Below are positions 8,193-17,473 of a stretch of 24,318 nucleotides of DNA, piece after piece. The translations under genes and the position numbers were made by a program. The DNA is from Tritrichomonas musculus. Its lineage: Eukaryota; Parabasalia; Tritrichomonadida; Tritrichomonadidae. The first letter of the stretch is position 1, and each line of letters opens with the position of its first letter. The stretch is taken from NCBI GenBank assembly GCA_039105265.1, contig JAPFFF010000375.1, positions 1 to 24,318 on the forward strand, given 5' to 3'. A model generated the notes under the pieces. That model did not search any database and was not told the origin of the DNA. It saw only the letters and a program-made list of their open reading frames with translations.

Positions 8193-8431
8193 GAAGAGTA
8201 ATAATTTCTACCTATACTATTTATACTTTTTTAAATGATATTTTATTAATGAATTTTTATTCTATGATAAAAAAACATAGTTTTCAATAGGCATCATAAG
8301 ATCTCCATTCATTCCGACAACTAACAAACATGCAAATAATAATAATAAAAGTTTTGTAAATAGAGTAAATGAAAGTTTTATTAGCTACTTAATTGAAACA
8401 AGATTTTGCCGAGCTTAAAAAATTTATAAAA
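8193..8431. other. intergenic, 3' flank of the UXS gene
   Basis: AT-rich sequence beyond the right target duplication of the 6050-8184 element and downstream of the leftward UXS gene. Nothing recognisable is seen. Confidence 0.55.
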
Positions 8432-9391
8432 TTACCTTTGAATTTTACCTTCTACAATATCTCGGAAATAGGGGATAGTTAAATCAAGACCTTGGCTTAA
8501 GGGGATTTTTGGTTCCCAATGTAAGATTGTTTTAGCTTTGGTGATATCAGGCTTCCTCTGCTTTGGATCATCTGCTGCTGCTTCTTGGAAAACAATTTTA
8601 ACATTTGGATTGACTTTCTTTTGAACAAGTTGTGCAAGTTCAAGGATTGTAAATTCGCCAGGATTTCCAATATTAACAGGACCATCATAATCTGATTCCA
8701 TTAATGCGAAAAGTCCATTTACAGTATCATCGACAAATCCAAAACTTCGTGTTTGCTTTCCTGTTCCGTAAATTGTTAAATCTTGACCTTGAAGGGCTTG
8801 CATAATCATGTTTGAAACTACGCGGCCGTCGTTAGGTTCCATATTTGGTCCGTAAGTATTAAAAAGACGAGCAGTGCGGATATCAGTTCCATATTTACGA
8901 TGGAATTCATAACAGTAAGTTTCAGCTGCCCTCTTTCCTTCATCATAACAAGCTCTGGGGCCTCTGCAGTTAACATGACCCCAGTATTCTTCTGGTTGCG
9001 GATGGAATTTTGGATCAGGATCTCCATAAACTTCACTTGTAGATGTATATAGCATTCTAGCATTGTATTTCTTTGCTAAATTAAGCATGTTTCTAGCGCC
9101 TAGAAATGAAGTTTCAAGTGTATGAATTGGGTCACTCATATAATGTGGAGGAGAAGCTGGGCAAGCAAGATGGAAAATGCGATCAACTTCAACATCAATT
9201 GGATCAATTACATCAGCTTCAATAAAAGTAAAGTTTGGATTTCCTTGCCATTGCATAATATTATATTTGGAACCAGTGCAAAGGTTATCTAAAACTGTAA
9301 CCTTATGACCTTGGTTCATAAGCCTTTTAACTATGTGGCTTCCAATAAAGCCTGCACCACCAGTAACAAGATAACGAAGCTGTGTTGCCAT
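8432..9391 (-). CDS. UXS1: UDP-glucuronate decarboxylase (UDP-xylose synthase)
   Basis: This NAD-dependent enzyme converts UDP-glucuronate to UDP-xylose, the xylose donor for surface glycans and lipoglycan. The 319-residue protein is a full extended short-chain dehydrogenase. Seen in order: Rossmann motif GGAGFIGS (11-18), the UXS signature HLACPASPPHY (74-84), TSTSEVYG (116-123) with the proposed catalytic Glu120, and YDEGK giving Tyr149 and Lys153. FNTYGPNM...DGRVVSN (177-194) and RKPDITKAK near the C-terminus follow. There is no N-terminal membrane anchor, so it resembles soluble bacterial and plant cytosolic forms rather than the Golgi-anchored animal enzyme. Codon use is richer in G/C than the flanks, as expected of a well-expressed gene. 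The start is the only ATG before the Rossmann motif. Confidence 0.95.
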   Translation of the reverse strand: MATQLRYLVTGGAGFIGSHIVKRLMNQGHKVTVLDNLCTGSKYNIMQWQGNPNFTFIEADVIDPIDVEVDRIFHLACPASPPHYMSDPIHTLETSFLGARNMLNLAKKYNARMLYTSTSEVYGDPDPKFHPQPEEYWGHVNCRGPRACYDEGKRAAETYCYEFHRKYGTDIRTARLFNTYGPNMEPNDGRVVSNMIMQALQGQDLTIYGTGKQTRSFGFVDDTVNGLFALMESDYDGPVNIGNPGEFTILELAQLVQKKVNPNVKIVFQEAAADDPKQRKPDITKAKTILHWEPKIPLSQGLDLTIPYFRDIVEGKIQR

Positions 9392-10109
9392 TTAAATTAA
9401 TAAATTTGAAAACCATTTCGACCAACAAAGAGGTAATATATCATTCAATTTTTTTGAACGTTTTTTTGTTTTGTAAAACCACACTTTTGAAGGTTTTTAG
9501 AAATAGAAGTTGAAAAATAAAATAATTATCTTAGCGTATAAAACAATAATTCTTATTTTTTAATAAAATATTTTCCATATATAAATAATTTAATATTATA
9601 AAACAAAAATATTGTTTTTTTAATACTTATTTTGGAAAATAAGCACGCAAATAAAATATATTTTTACTTGTAATGAATTGAAACCATATTTGACTATATA
9701 AATGCCATCGTCTTTTTTACAATTTATTTGTATCTTTTTATGCATTTTATTTTTTCTCTTATATTTTATTTAACTGAAAATTTTCATATTTCCTTATAAC
9801 TTTTATATATATGAAACAATGATTTGTTTTTTAAATTTGAGAAATAAATTTCAAATTCTGTATCATTCACATTTCAACATTTATATACGAAAAATCATTT
9901 TAAATGGTCAAAAATACAATAATATAAATCGGTTTTTGTTTTTAAAACGGAGAACGTATTTCTTTCATTTCTTTAAATCCATTTTATTTTCACAATCAAT
10001 CATCATATACTTTCCAAGATTAAAAGAATATGCAAAAATGATAAAAATCATTAATTTTTAATTCAAAATAGAGACAATAATAACAAAAGCAAAAGTCTGC
10101 AAGTAAGGT
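9392..10109. other. intergenic, upstream of UXS and downstream of the kinase
   Basis: AT-rich. On the minus strand TTTTCAAATTTATT lies about 20 bases before the UXS ATG, similar to a box before the Arl3-like gene but not a strict TCA-Y-W initiator. A rightward 80-codon frame at 9819-10061 is low-complexity and not credited. No RNA gene is seen. Confidence 0.55.
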
Positions 10110-11084
10110 TCAATGCTTGAAATTTAATTTCAGCGTTGTATTTCCTGGAGCTTTTTTTGGTGGAACTGGAGAAACAGGAGTTTTGTTATTATTGGAATTT
10201 AAAGTACTTTTATTTTGACTGGTGGGCTGCTGCGATATTAAAGTTGAATGACTTGTCACTGAGATACTAGTTGGGATCGATTGACCTTTATTTGTAATCC
10301 ATGGATGAGTTAAAAGTTGAGATGCAGATGGCCTATTAGAAGGAGTTTCATCAAGAATAACTTTTATTATTTGATTGCATTCATTGGATACATCAGGAAT
10401 TGGCGGGGGTCCGTTTTTCATGTCAGTTAGTAGTTGAATTTGAGATGTGCTTCTCCATGGAATTTTCCCAGTTAGCATTGTATATAACAAAACGCCACTT
10501 GACCAAATATCTGCTGCAACCCCATTATAATTATGACCAGTAAAACATTCAGGTGCTGAAAAAACTATTGTACCACATTGAGTTGACATTAAATTAGAGG
10601 ATCCCATAATTCCTGATAACCCGAAGTCGGATAGTTTTATTTCCGGAAATTTGGTGATTAGTATATTTGAAGGCTTTAAATCTCGATGGGCAATATCTCT
10701 TGAATGACAAAGCTGTAAAGCTTCGAGAATCTGCTTGAAAATTATTTTTGCTGTAGGCTCATCAAACCTTTTTCTTTTTGCAATTTCAGTATCCAAACTA
10801 CCACCTTCACATAATTCCATTAAAACGCAAAAATACGACTCTGTTTCTATAATTGAGTTAAGCTTAATAATGTTTGTATGGGACAAAGTCTTCAAAGCAT
10901 TGATTTCCTGTTTTAACATCTTTGTTTCTTTTGATGGATCTGCGATTGAGGATCTGTTAAAAGACTTGCAAGCAAGCCGGAGACCATTTTTCTGATTAAC
11001 AACCATATACACTGTTGCAAAGGCACCACGCCCAATGATTTTTCCTGTTGAGAAGCCGGGAAGATGAGGGCGCGAATGAGACAT
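10110..11084 (-). CDS. CAMK-like serine/threonine protein kinase
   Basis: A complete eukaryotic protein kinase domain occupies about residues 11-265. Seen in order: glycine loop GRGAFATV (18-25), Lys40 (ACK), alpha-C Glu60, HRDLKPSN (133-140), DFG (153-155), activation segment ending SAPE (176-179), DIWSSGV (192-198) and the HPW motif closing the domain. All catalytic residues are present, so it should be active. The HPWI end and overall pattern suggest the CAMK/AMPK-like group; substrate and regulator cannot be inferred. A tail of about 55 residues rich in Ser, Thr, Asn and Pro follows and looks disordered. Trichomonads carry hundreds of such kinases. It runs in the same direction as UXS, 718 bases away. 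Confidence 0.92.
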   Translation of the reverse strand: MSHSRPHLPGFSTGKIIGRGAFATVYMVVNQKNGLRLACKSFNRSSIADPSKETKMLKQEINALKTLSHTNIIKLNSIIETESYFCVLMELCEGGSLDTEIAKRKRFDEPTAKIIFKQILEALQLCHSRDIAHRDLKPSNILITKFPEIKLSDFGLSGIMGSSNLMSTQCGTIVFSAPECFTGHNYNGVAADIWSSGVLLYTMLTGKIPWRSTSQIQLLTDMKNGPPPIPDVSNECNQIIKVILDETPSNRPSASQLLTHPWITNKGQSIPTSISVTSHSTLISQQPTSQNKSTLNSNNNKTPVSPVPPKKAPGNTTLKLNFKH

Positions 11085-11558
11085 AAGTTATAATATTTTT
11101 GTTTTTTTTTTAGTTCAAAAAAATAGTTTACATTGAAAAACGCGTAAAAATTCAAAACATTCAAATTTTAATAAAAAAAAATCAAAAACCTTTCAATTCT
11201 CATCGTTAAAAATTGAATTTTTCTAATTTTTCTTTCATATCGGAATTTCTTTTGATGGATTGAGGAGAAATCTTGTATAAAACCAATATTTCAATAATAT
11301 TTTTCTGTTTTTAATTTAAATATATATATTTATTACCAAAATGATTATTGTTTAAAATAAAACTTATTTAAATATTTGTATAAATATCTTTTATGACATT
11401 AAAAGAAAAAGTTAAATTTTAAAACTAATCTTTTTGCGATAGCAAACTTATTATGGTATTAAATAATACAATTTTATAAAAGAGTAATGTTAATTTATAA
11501 TTAAAAACAAAAATCTTAATTGAAATTTGGATTTTTGGCCCTGTTTCCAAAATCGGAA
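11085..11558. other. intergenic, upstream of the kinase and left flank of element A
   Basis: AT-rich, presumably with the kinase promoter near 11085-11200. No clear initiator is found. The last bases (CCAAAATCGGAATAATA) resemble the sequence flanking the palindrome spacer near 19295-19309, so the target of element A may have been a repeat of that family. Confidence 0.5.
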
Positions 11559-11563
11559 TAATA
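11559..11563. repeat. target-site duplication of element A, left
   Basis: TAATA, matched at 20272-20276. Because the bases are A/T-rich, a simple TA duplication plus chance matching is also possible. Confidence 0.6.
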
Positions 11564-11720
11564 GAGCTCGGAGAAAAAGGGATTTCCTTTTTGAAAATAA
11601 AGAATTATATTTATAAAACATATTTATTTTGATGTGTATAAGTTATATCTGAAAGCATACACTTTTTCGAAAAAAAATTGTTTTTTAAAAAAAAAGTGAC
11701 TTTTTTATAAAAAGGTTTAT
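11564..11720 (+). repeat. element A left terminal inverted repeat
   Basis: It is the reverse complement of 20115-20271 at near identity. Similarity continues for about 14 bases beyond, TAGAGGTATTCATGT at 11721-11735 matching inverted ACATGAATACCTCT at 18776-18789. This shows where the palindrome entered the right arm. Confidence 0.9.
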
Positions 11721-11897
11721 TAGAGGTATTCATGTGAAGTGAAAACTCGTTATTTAATTTTTTTATTTTTACTTTAATTGAATGAATATTTTATCTTATG
11801 AAAAAATATTAAGATTATTTACTTCTATATATCCAATACTGACATTTGCCATAATTGGTTTTAATGGATGTTGAGAATTTAAAAAACCATTTAAAAA

Positions 11898-11906
11898 ATA
11901 ATATTT
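11898..11906. repeat. 9-bp target-site duplication of MULE B, left
   Basis: ATAATATTT, identical to 17668-17676. Nine bases is the standard Mutator-like duplication length. Confidence 0.92.
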
Positions 11907-12100
11907 GGCGGAATGACAAACTATAGAAAAAGTTACACCATTTTTTTCTGAGGAAAATTCGTTATTCTGACTTTTTGAGTTAATTGAGAAGGCATACAAA
12001 AAGTTCTAAAATTTTCTTGTAAAGTTTTGAAAAAGTTCACTAAGATAAAACCATGAAAAAGCGCCATTTTTATAGAACTAAACCAATCAAAGAAACCGAG

Positions 12101-12820
12101 ATGACGACATTGCCGCCCATAGCATGATCACGATCAGTAATGCTTAGCAGCTAGCTGGTTGTAACTGCGGCGAGTCGTCATCCGGACAAAGATATTGCGA
12201 TTTCATCCGGAAGATCTGGAATGACGACATTGCCGCCCATAGCAAGACCACGATCAGCAATGCTTAGCAGCTAGCTGGTTGTAACTGCGGCGAGTCGTCA
12301 TCCGGACAAAGATATCGCGATTTCATCCGGAAGATCTGGAATGACGACATTGCCGCCCATAGCAAGACCACGATCAGTAATGCTTAGCAGCTGGCTGGTT
12401 GTAACTGCGGCGAGTCGTCATCCGGACAAAGATATCGCGATTTCATCCGGAAGATCTGGAATGACGACATTGCCGCCCATAGCAAGACCACGATCAGTAA
12501 TGCTTAGCAGCTGGCTGGTTGTAACTGCGGCGAGTCGTCATCCGGACAAAGATATCGCGATTTCATCCGGAAGATCTGGAATGACGACATTGCCGCCCAT
12601 AGCAAGACCACGATCAGCAATGCTTAGCAGCTAGCTGGTTGTAACTGCGGCGAGTCGTCATCCGGACAAAGATATCGCGATTTCATCCGGAAGATCTGGA
12701 ATGACGACATTGCCGCCCATAGCAAGACCACGATCAGTAATGCTTAGCAGCTGGCTGGTTGTAACTGCGGCGAGTCGTCATCCGGACAAAGATATCGCGA
12801 TTTCATCCGGAAGATCTGGA
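12101..12820 (+). repeat. 120-bp tandem array, six units (left outer)
   Basis: Six units of 120 bp starting ATGACGACATTGCCGCCCAT, about 52 percent GC in a strongly A/T background. A partial unit follows (12821-12860). Each unit contains TGACGAC and its complement GTCGTCA, the palindrome CAGCTAGCTG (or variant), and ATCCGGA twice, so single-stranded units could fold. The outermost unit carries the variant CATGATCACGATC; others have CAAGACCACGATC. These are likely transposase-binding or structural subterminal repeats (inference). Confidence 0.97.
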
Positions 12821-13050
12821 ATTGACGACATTGCCGCCCATAGGACGACCACGGTGGCAATAAAAAGATGAAAATAAAACAAACAAAAAACAAACAAAAT
12901 TGATTATTTAATATTATTATTACGATTTTTTAATTTTTTTATTTTGATAAAGCTTATTTAAAATATTCTGAGTCTTCTCAGAAATTTGTTAAATTTTTTT
13001 TTTTATAAATATATATAACTTTTTGAAAGAATTATGGTCTTTTTATATTT

Positions 13051-13182
13051 ATGGAAGAAGACCAAAATCTTTATTATTCAGCGAAATATCTATCTCATAC
13101 GCAAAGACCTAATTCTTTAAAAGATAAAGTTCTAAAATTTTCTTGTAAAGTTTTGAAAAAGTTCACTAAGATAAAACCATGA
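13051..13182 (+). pseudogene. duplicated 5' stub of the MULE transposase gene
   Basis: It repeats the first 26 codons of the transposase gene at 13817 and then runs into the next arm module for 17 more codons before a TGA (43 codons in all). It arose from the L1/L2 duplication. The same stub occurs inverted in the right arm with its ATG complement at 16762-16764. It is probably transcribed if the promoter lies in the duplicated module. Confidence 0.8.
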
Positions 13183-13226
13183 AAAAGCGCCATTTTTATA
13201 GAACTAAACCAATCAAAGAAACCGAG

Positions 13227-13586
13227 ATGACGACATTGCCGCCCATAGCATGATCACGATCAGTAATGCTTAGCAGCTAGCTGGTTGTAACTGCGGCGAG
13301 TCGTCATCCGGACAAAGATATCACGATTTCATCCGGAAGATCTGGAATGACGACATTGCCGCCCATAGCAAGACCACGATCAGCAATGCTTAGCAGCTAG
13401 CTGGTTGTAACTGCGGCGAGTCGTCATCCGGACAAAGATATCGCGATTTCATCCGGAAGATCTGGAATGACGACATTGCCGCCCATAGCAAGACCACGAT
13501 CAGCAATGCTTAGCAGCTGGCTGGTTGTAACTGCGGCGAGTCGTCATCCGGACAAAGATATCGCGATTTCATCCGGAAGATCTGGA
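13227..13586 (+). repeat. 120-bp tandem array, three units (left inner)
   Basis: Three units of the family at 12101, again with the CATGATCACGATC variant only in the first unit and the same degenerate partial unit (GGACGACCACGG) after the last. Confidence 0.97.
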
Positions 13587-13816
13587 ATTGACGACATTGC
13601 CGCCCATAGGACGACCACGGTGGCAATAAAAAGATGAAAATAAAACAAACAAAAAACAAACAAAATTGATTATTTAATATTATTATTACGATTTTTTAAT
13701 TTTTTTATTTTGATAAAGCTTATTTAAAATATTCTGAGTCTTCTCAGAAATTTGTTAAATTTTTTTTTTTATAAATATATATAACTTTTTGAAAGAATTA
13801 TGGTCTTTTTATATTT

Positions 13817-16159
13817 ATGGAAGAAGACCAAAATCTTTATTATTCAGCGAAATATCTATCTCATACGCAAAGACCTAATTCTTTAAAAGATAAAGGATTA
13901 AGAACATTCATTGAAATTGTTCCTTTGCATTCTCAGAATTTCAATATCATTTCGCTAATCCTTTTCCTCGATAGCTTAACCAAAGAATTTATATGCAACA
14001 ACAAAAGAGTTTATAATGACATTTTTTCGTTTAGTTGCTGTAATAAATCAAAGATAAATACTGAAATTCAAATATTTAGCATAACTGTCAAAAACGATTT
14101 GGAAACCATTAAAGTTCTCGCTAGAGATCAACTCCTTGAAAACCAAACTATGAAAGTTGTTACTATTGATTTTGAAGAATGTATCATGACGTCGCCATAT
14201 ACTTTGAAAAATAAAGAGTGTCCTTTTTTGACTCAAGATTTTTGGAATAAACAATGTAAACATAAAAATACAATGCTTTATACTTTTTGTAATTACGTAG
14301 CTCGAAAAAATTCTAATTTTCCAATATTTATAAAATTTGCTTTTCAAAACTTTTTAGATAAAAGAACCTTGCGTAGAAGAGCCGTTAGTTTTCAAGGTTA
14401 TGATGATTTTTATAAAATTTTATTGCATTTACCTGGTTTTGTTTATATTGAGATAAGTACTCAAAAAGTTCAGGACGATGGATTTGCATTTAAATTTAAT
14501 AATGATTTTGCTTTTATTAAAAATATAATATGGATTATGCCTTGGGCTTTAGAAGTTATAAATTATATGCATTATTTGCAAATTGATGCTTCTTTTTATG
14601 CGCTTAAGCCTTACAAATTTTGTATATACCATTCAATTTATTTCAATTCAAGTTTTCCTTTCGCATTATCAATTGGCCCTAAAGAGAACCGTTTTTTATA
14701 TAATTTATTATTTGATGGATTAAATAAGTTTTGTTTAAATAAAAATGTTTTTGAAAATAAAGTTGTTTTATCAGATTTAGGTTCTCCTATCAAAAAGTTC
14801 TGTAAATTACATTCAAATATTCAATATTTTTGTCATCGTCATATTATACAAATATTTGGACCTAAATCATCATTAGGCATATGGGTTGCAAGGTTATTGA
14901 GATGCAAAACATATTTAATATATAAACAAGAAAAAGAATTTATTTTAGTTGAAATGGACGAATATAAAAAAGATCCAAATTCACCTTTATTTGACGATAC
15001 CGATCAAGATAATGAAAAAAAACAAAAATTAAAAGATTTTGAAATTATGTTAAAAGATATAGATGAAGTGGAAAGAATGCCAAATAAAGAAGAAATTAAA
15101 AAAAGTGATTATTATATTGCTAATTGGGCAATATGGATTCGTTCTGACCACCATGTAGCTCGTTGTTCAAATCATTCGGAAGGTTTCCACGGAAATATCA
15201 ATCAAAAATTGCCAGATTCCGGAACTCATTCATTTAAAACTGGTTTCACAACAATTGTAAATTATTTATTAAATTATATAAATAATTACTCAGATATTTG
15301 TGGAAATTCTTTTCAAAACAAACATCAAAAAATGATTCAAAAAGTTATACAAATTCTTAGCAAGAGACCAGATAATTATTTAAAATGTTCAAAAGAAAAT
15401 TGTGATTGTGGTGAAGATGATTTTGTTGAATCAATTTATGGAGTGAAACTTCCTTGCATACATACAATATTAAATAATTTTTGCAAATCAGAAATATTTA
15501 ATATTGTTAAAAATAGCAATGAAATTGATATTCAATATTTATTTGTTCAATCTCTCAAAAAGTTCCCCAATTATAAATTTGAAAAAAATCTTTTTAAATC
15601 AAATAGAAAAAATATAGATAGAATAATATCAATATACGAAGTTGAAAAGAATAGAAAGTTTGATAAGGAATCATTGAATATATTAGGCTCTTTTATTAAT
15701 GAGTTTCTTAATTGTTTTACATATGTTTTACCAAAATTCCCAAATATTAATCCAAATGATGCCAAATATTCTGGAAATCATTTTGATTTTCGAGCACTTG
15801 ATGAAAAATTGGTTTTCAGAAAAAAGAAAGAAGAAAGTAACACAAGTCAAAAGAAAGAAAAATTAAAACTTGAAAATTTATACGACGAAGATGACAATTT
15901 TGATTCAATGATAAAAGACTGTAATGCTGACATCGAATTAATTAAGAAAAAATACTATGAAACGAAGGCTGAAATTAAAGGAATGTATCCTCAATTATCA
16001 TATCATGATATCGAAAAAATATGTTTTTCTAATTTTGTCCGCTATGTTTTTGAAACTAGATGCGATAATTCAGGTGTCATATATTTTTTATCTAAATTCA
16101 AAATAGCAAGTTGGAAAAATGCAGATTTAGCTGCAGGTGGTAACAGATTTTTCTCTTAA
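13817..16159 (+). CDS. MULE transposase with SWIM-type zinc motif, intact
   Basis: This is a transposase expected to cut and rejoin the ends of element B. The 780-residue frame is uninterrupted. The DDE core reads: first Asp257 in QIDASFYALKPY, second Asp320 in VLSDLGSPIKKF, the MULE-type C..H motif C339-x2-H342 (CHRH), and Glu455 in SNHSEGFHGNIN. A lysine- and acid-rich insert (about 370-425) precedes the Glu, as is usual for MULEs. C529-x-C531 and C547-x-H549 (PCIH) form a SWIM zinc finger, common in MULE transposases. The N-terminal 200 residues presumably bind DNA but show no clear zinc finger. The C-terminus is charged (690-740). The start is the ATG just inside the left arm. The TAA stop lies in the first bases of the right arm. 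A very A/T-rich codon use matches the surroundings. Confidence 0.9.
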   Translation: MEEDQNLYYSAKYLSHTQRPNSLKDKGLRTFIEIVPLHSQNFNIISLILFLDSLTKEFICNNKRVYNDIFSFSCCNKSKINTEIQIFSITVKNDLETIKVLARDQLLENQTMKVVTIDFEECIMTSPYTLKNKECPFLTQDFWNKQCKHKNTMLYTFCNYVARKNSNFPIFIKFAFQNFLDKRTLRRRAVSFQGYDDFYKILLHLPGFVYIEISTQKVQDDGFAFKFNNDFAFIKNIIWIMPWALEVINYMHYLQIDASFYALKPYKFCIYHSIYFNSSFPFALSIGPKENRFLYNLLFDGLNKFCLNKNVFENKVVLSDLGSPIKKFCKLHSNIQYFCHRHIIQIFGPKSSLGIWVARLLRCKTYLIYKQEKEFILVEMDEYKKDPNSPLFDDTDQDNEKKQKLKDFEIMLKDIDEVERMPNKEEIKKSDYYIANWAIWIRSDHHVARCSNHSEGFHGNINQKLPDSGTHSFKTGFTTIVNYLLNYINNYSDICGNSFQNKHQKMIQKVIQILSKRPDNYLKCSKENCDCGEDDFVESIYGVKLPCIHTILNNFCKSEIFNIVKNSNEIDIQYLFVQSLKKFPNYKFEKNLFKSNRKNIDRIISIYEVEKNRKFDKESLNILGSFINEFLNCFTYVLPKFPNINPNDAKYSGNHFDFRALDEKLVFRKKKEESNTSQKKEKLKLENLYDEDDNFDSMIKDCNADIELIKKKYYETKAEIKGMYPQLSYHDIEKICFSNFVRYVFETRCDNSGVIYFLSKFKIASWKNADLAAGGNRFFS

Positions 16160-16348
16160 CAAATTTCTGAGAAGACTCAGAATATTTTAAATAAGCTTTA
16201 TCAAAAAAAAAAAAAAAAAAAAAAAATAAAAATAAAAAATAAAAAATCACAATAATATTAAATAATCAATTTTGTTTGTTTTTTGTTTGTTTTATTTTCA
16301 TCTTTTTATTGCCACCGTGGTCGTCCTATGGGCGGCAATATCGTCAAT

Positions 16349-16588
16349 TCCAGATCTTCCGGATGAAATCGCGATATCTTTGTCCGGATGACGACTCGCC
16401 GCAGTTACAACCAGCCAGCTGCTAAGCATTACTGATCGTGGTCTTGCTATGGGCGGCAATGTCGTCATTCCAGATCTTCCGGATGAAATCGCAATATCTT
16501 TGTCCGGATGACGACTCGCCGCAGTTACAACCAGCTAGCTGCTAAGCATTACTGATCGTGATCATGCTATGGGCGGCAATGTCGTCAT
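16349..16588 (-). repeat. 120-bp tandem array, two units (right inner)
   Basis: Two inverted units of the family. The degenerate partial unit at the inner edge (CGTCCTATGGGCGG, 16322-16348) and the GATCATG variant in the outer unit both match the left arm's layout. Confidence 0.97.
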
Positions 16589-16993
16589 CTCGGTTTCTTT
16601 GATTGGTTTAGTTCTATAAAAATGGCGCTTTTTCATGGTTTTATCTTAGTGAACTTTTTCAAAACTTTACAAGAAAATTTTAGAACTTTATCTTTTAAAG
16701 AATTAGGTCTTTGCGTATGAGATAGATATTTCGCTGAATAATAAAGATTTTGGTCTTCTTCCATAAATATAAAAAGACCATAATTCTTTCAAAAAGTTAT
16801 ATATATTTATAAAAAAAAAAATTTAACAAATTTCTGAGAAGACTCAGAATATTTTAAATAAGCTTTATCAAAATAAAAAAATTAAAAAATCGTAATAATA
16901 ATATTAAATAATCAATTTTGTTTGTTTTTTGTTTGTTTTATTTTCATCTTTTTATTGCCACCGTGGTCTTGCTATGGGCGGCAATGTCGTCAT

Positions 16994-17473
16994 TCCAGAT
17001 CTTCCGGATGAAATCGCGATATCTTTGTCCGGATGACGACTCGCCGCAGTTACAACCAGCTAGCTGCTAAGCATTGCTGATCGTGGTCTTGCTATGGGCG
17101 GCAATGTCGTCATTCCAGATCTTCCGGATGAAATCGCGATATCTTTGTCCGGATGACGACTCGCCGCAGTTACAACCAGCCAGCTGCTAAGCATTACTGA
17201 TCGTGGTCTTGCTATGGGCGGCAATGTCGTCATTCCAGATCTTCCGGATGAAATCGCGATATCTTTGTCCGGATGACGACTCGCCGCAGTTACAACCAGC
17301 TAGCTGCTAAGCATTGCTGATCGTGGTCTTGCTATGGGCGGCAATGTCGTCATTCCAGATCTTCCGGATGAAATCGCGATATCTTTGTCCGGATGACGAC
17401 TCGCCGCAGTTACAACCAGCTAGCTGCTAAGCATTACTGATCGTGATCATGCTATGGGCGGCAATGTCGTCAT
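16994..17473 (-). repeat. 120-bp tandem array, four units (right outer)
   Basis: Four inverted units. The outermost unit has the GATCATG variant. The inner junction lacks the degenerate GGACGACC partial found in the other three arrays and instead joins the AT-rich segment directly to a normal unit (CCACCGTGGTCTTGC), suggesting an unequal exchange. Confidence 0.97.

Larger units (their letters stand above)
11907..13758 (+). repeat. MULE B left inverted arm (1,852 bp)
   Basis: It consists of a unique terminus (11907-12003), then module L1 (12004-13129) and module L2 (from 13130). L1 and L2 are direct repeats whose lengths (1,126 and 766 bp) differ by exactly 360 bp, that is three 120-bp units. 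L1 ends with the promoter region and first 26 codons of the transposase. L2 runs on into the real gene. Confidence 0.9.

Noticed and set aside
8497-9063. Two further leftward ORFs overlapping the UXS gene
   Set aside because: They are other-frame shadows of a clearly conserved enzyme gene.
9819-10061. 80-codon rightward ORF
   Set aside because: Low-complexity Phe/Ile/Lys product in A/T-rich intergenic DNA, with no conserved feature and no initiator.
10735-11164. ORFs overlapping the kinase gene on both strands
   Set aside because: Shadows of the kinase reading frame with no motif of their own.
12341-12634. 97-codon rightward ORF made of a repeated 40-residue peptide
   Set aside because: It arises because the 120-bp unit is a multiple of three. 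It is open only where the variant CAGCTGGCTG replaces CAGCTAGCTG, and other units are stopped in the same frame.
12101-13586. CRISPR-like array
   Set aside because: Units are 120 bp, contiguous and without unique spacers, lie in transposon arms, and the DNA is eukaryotic.
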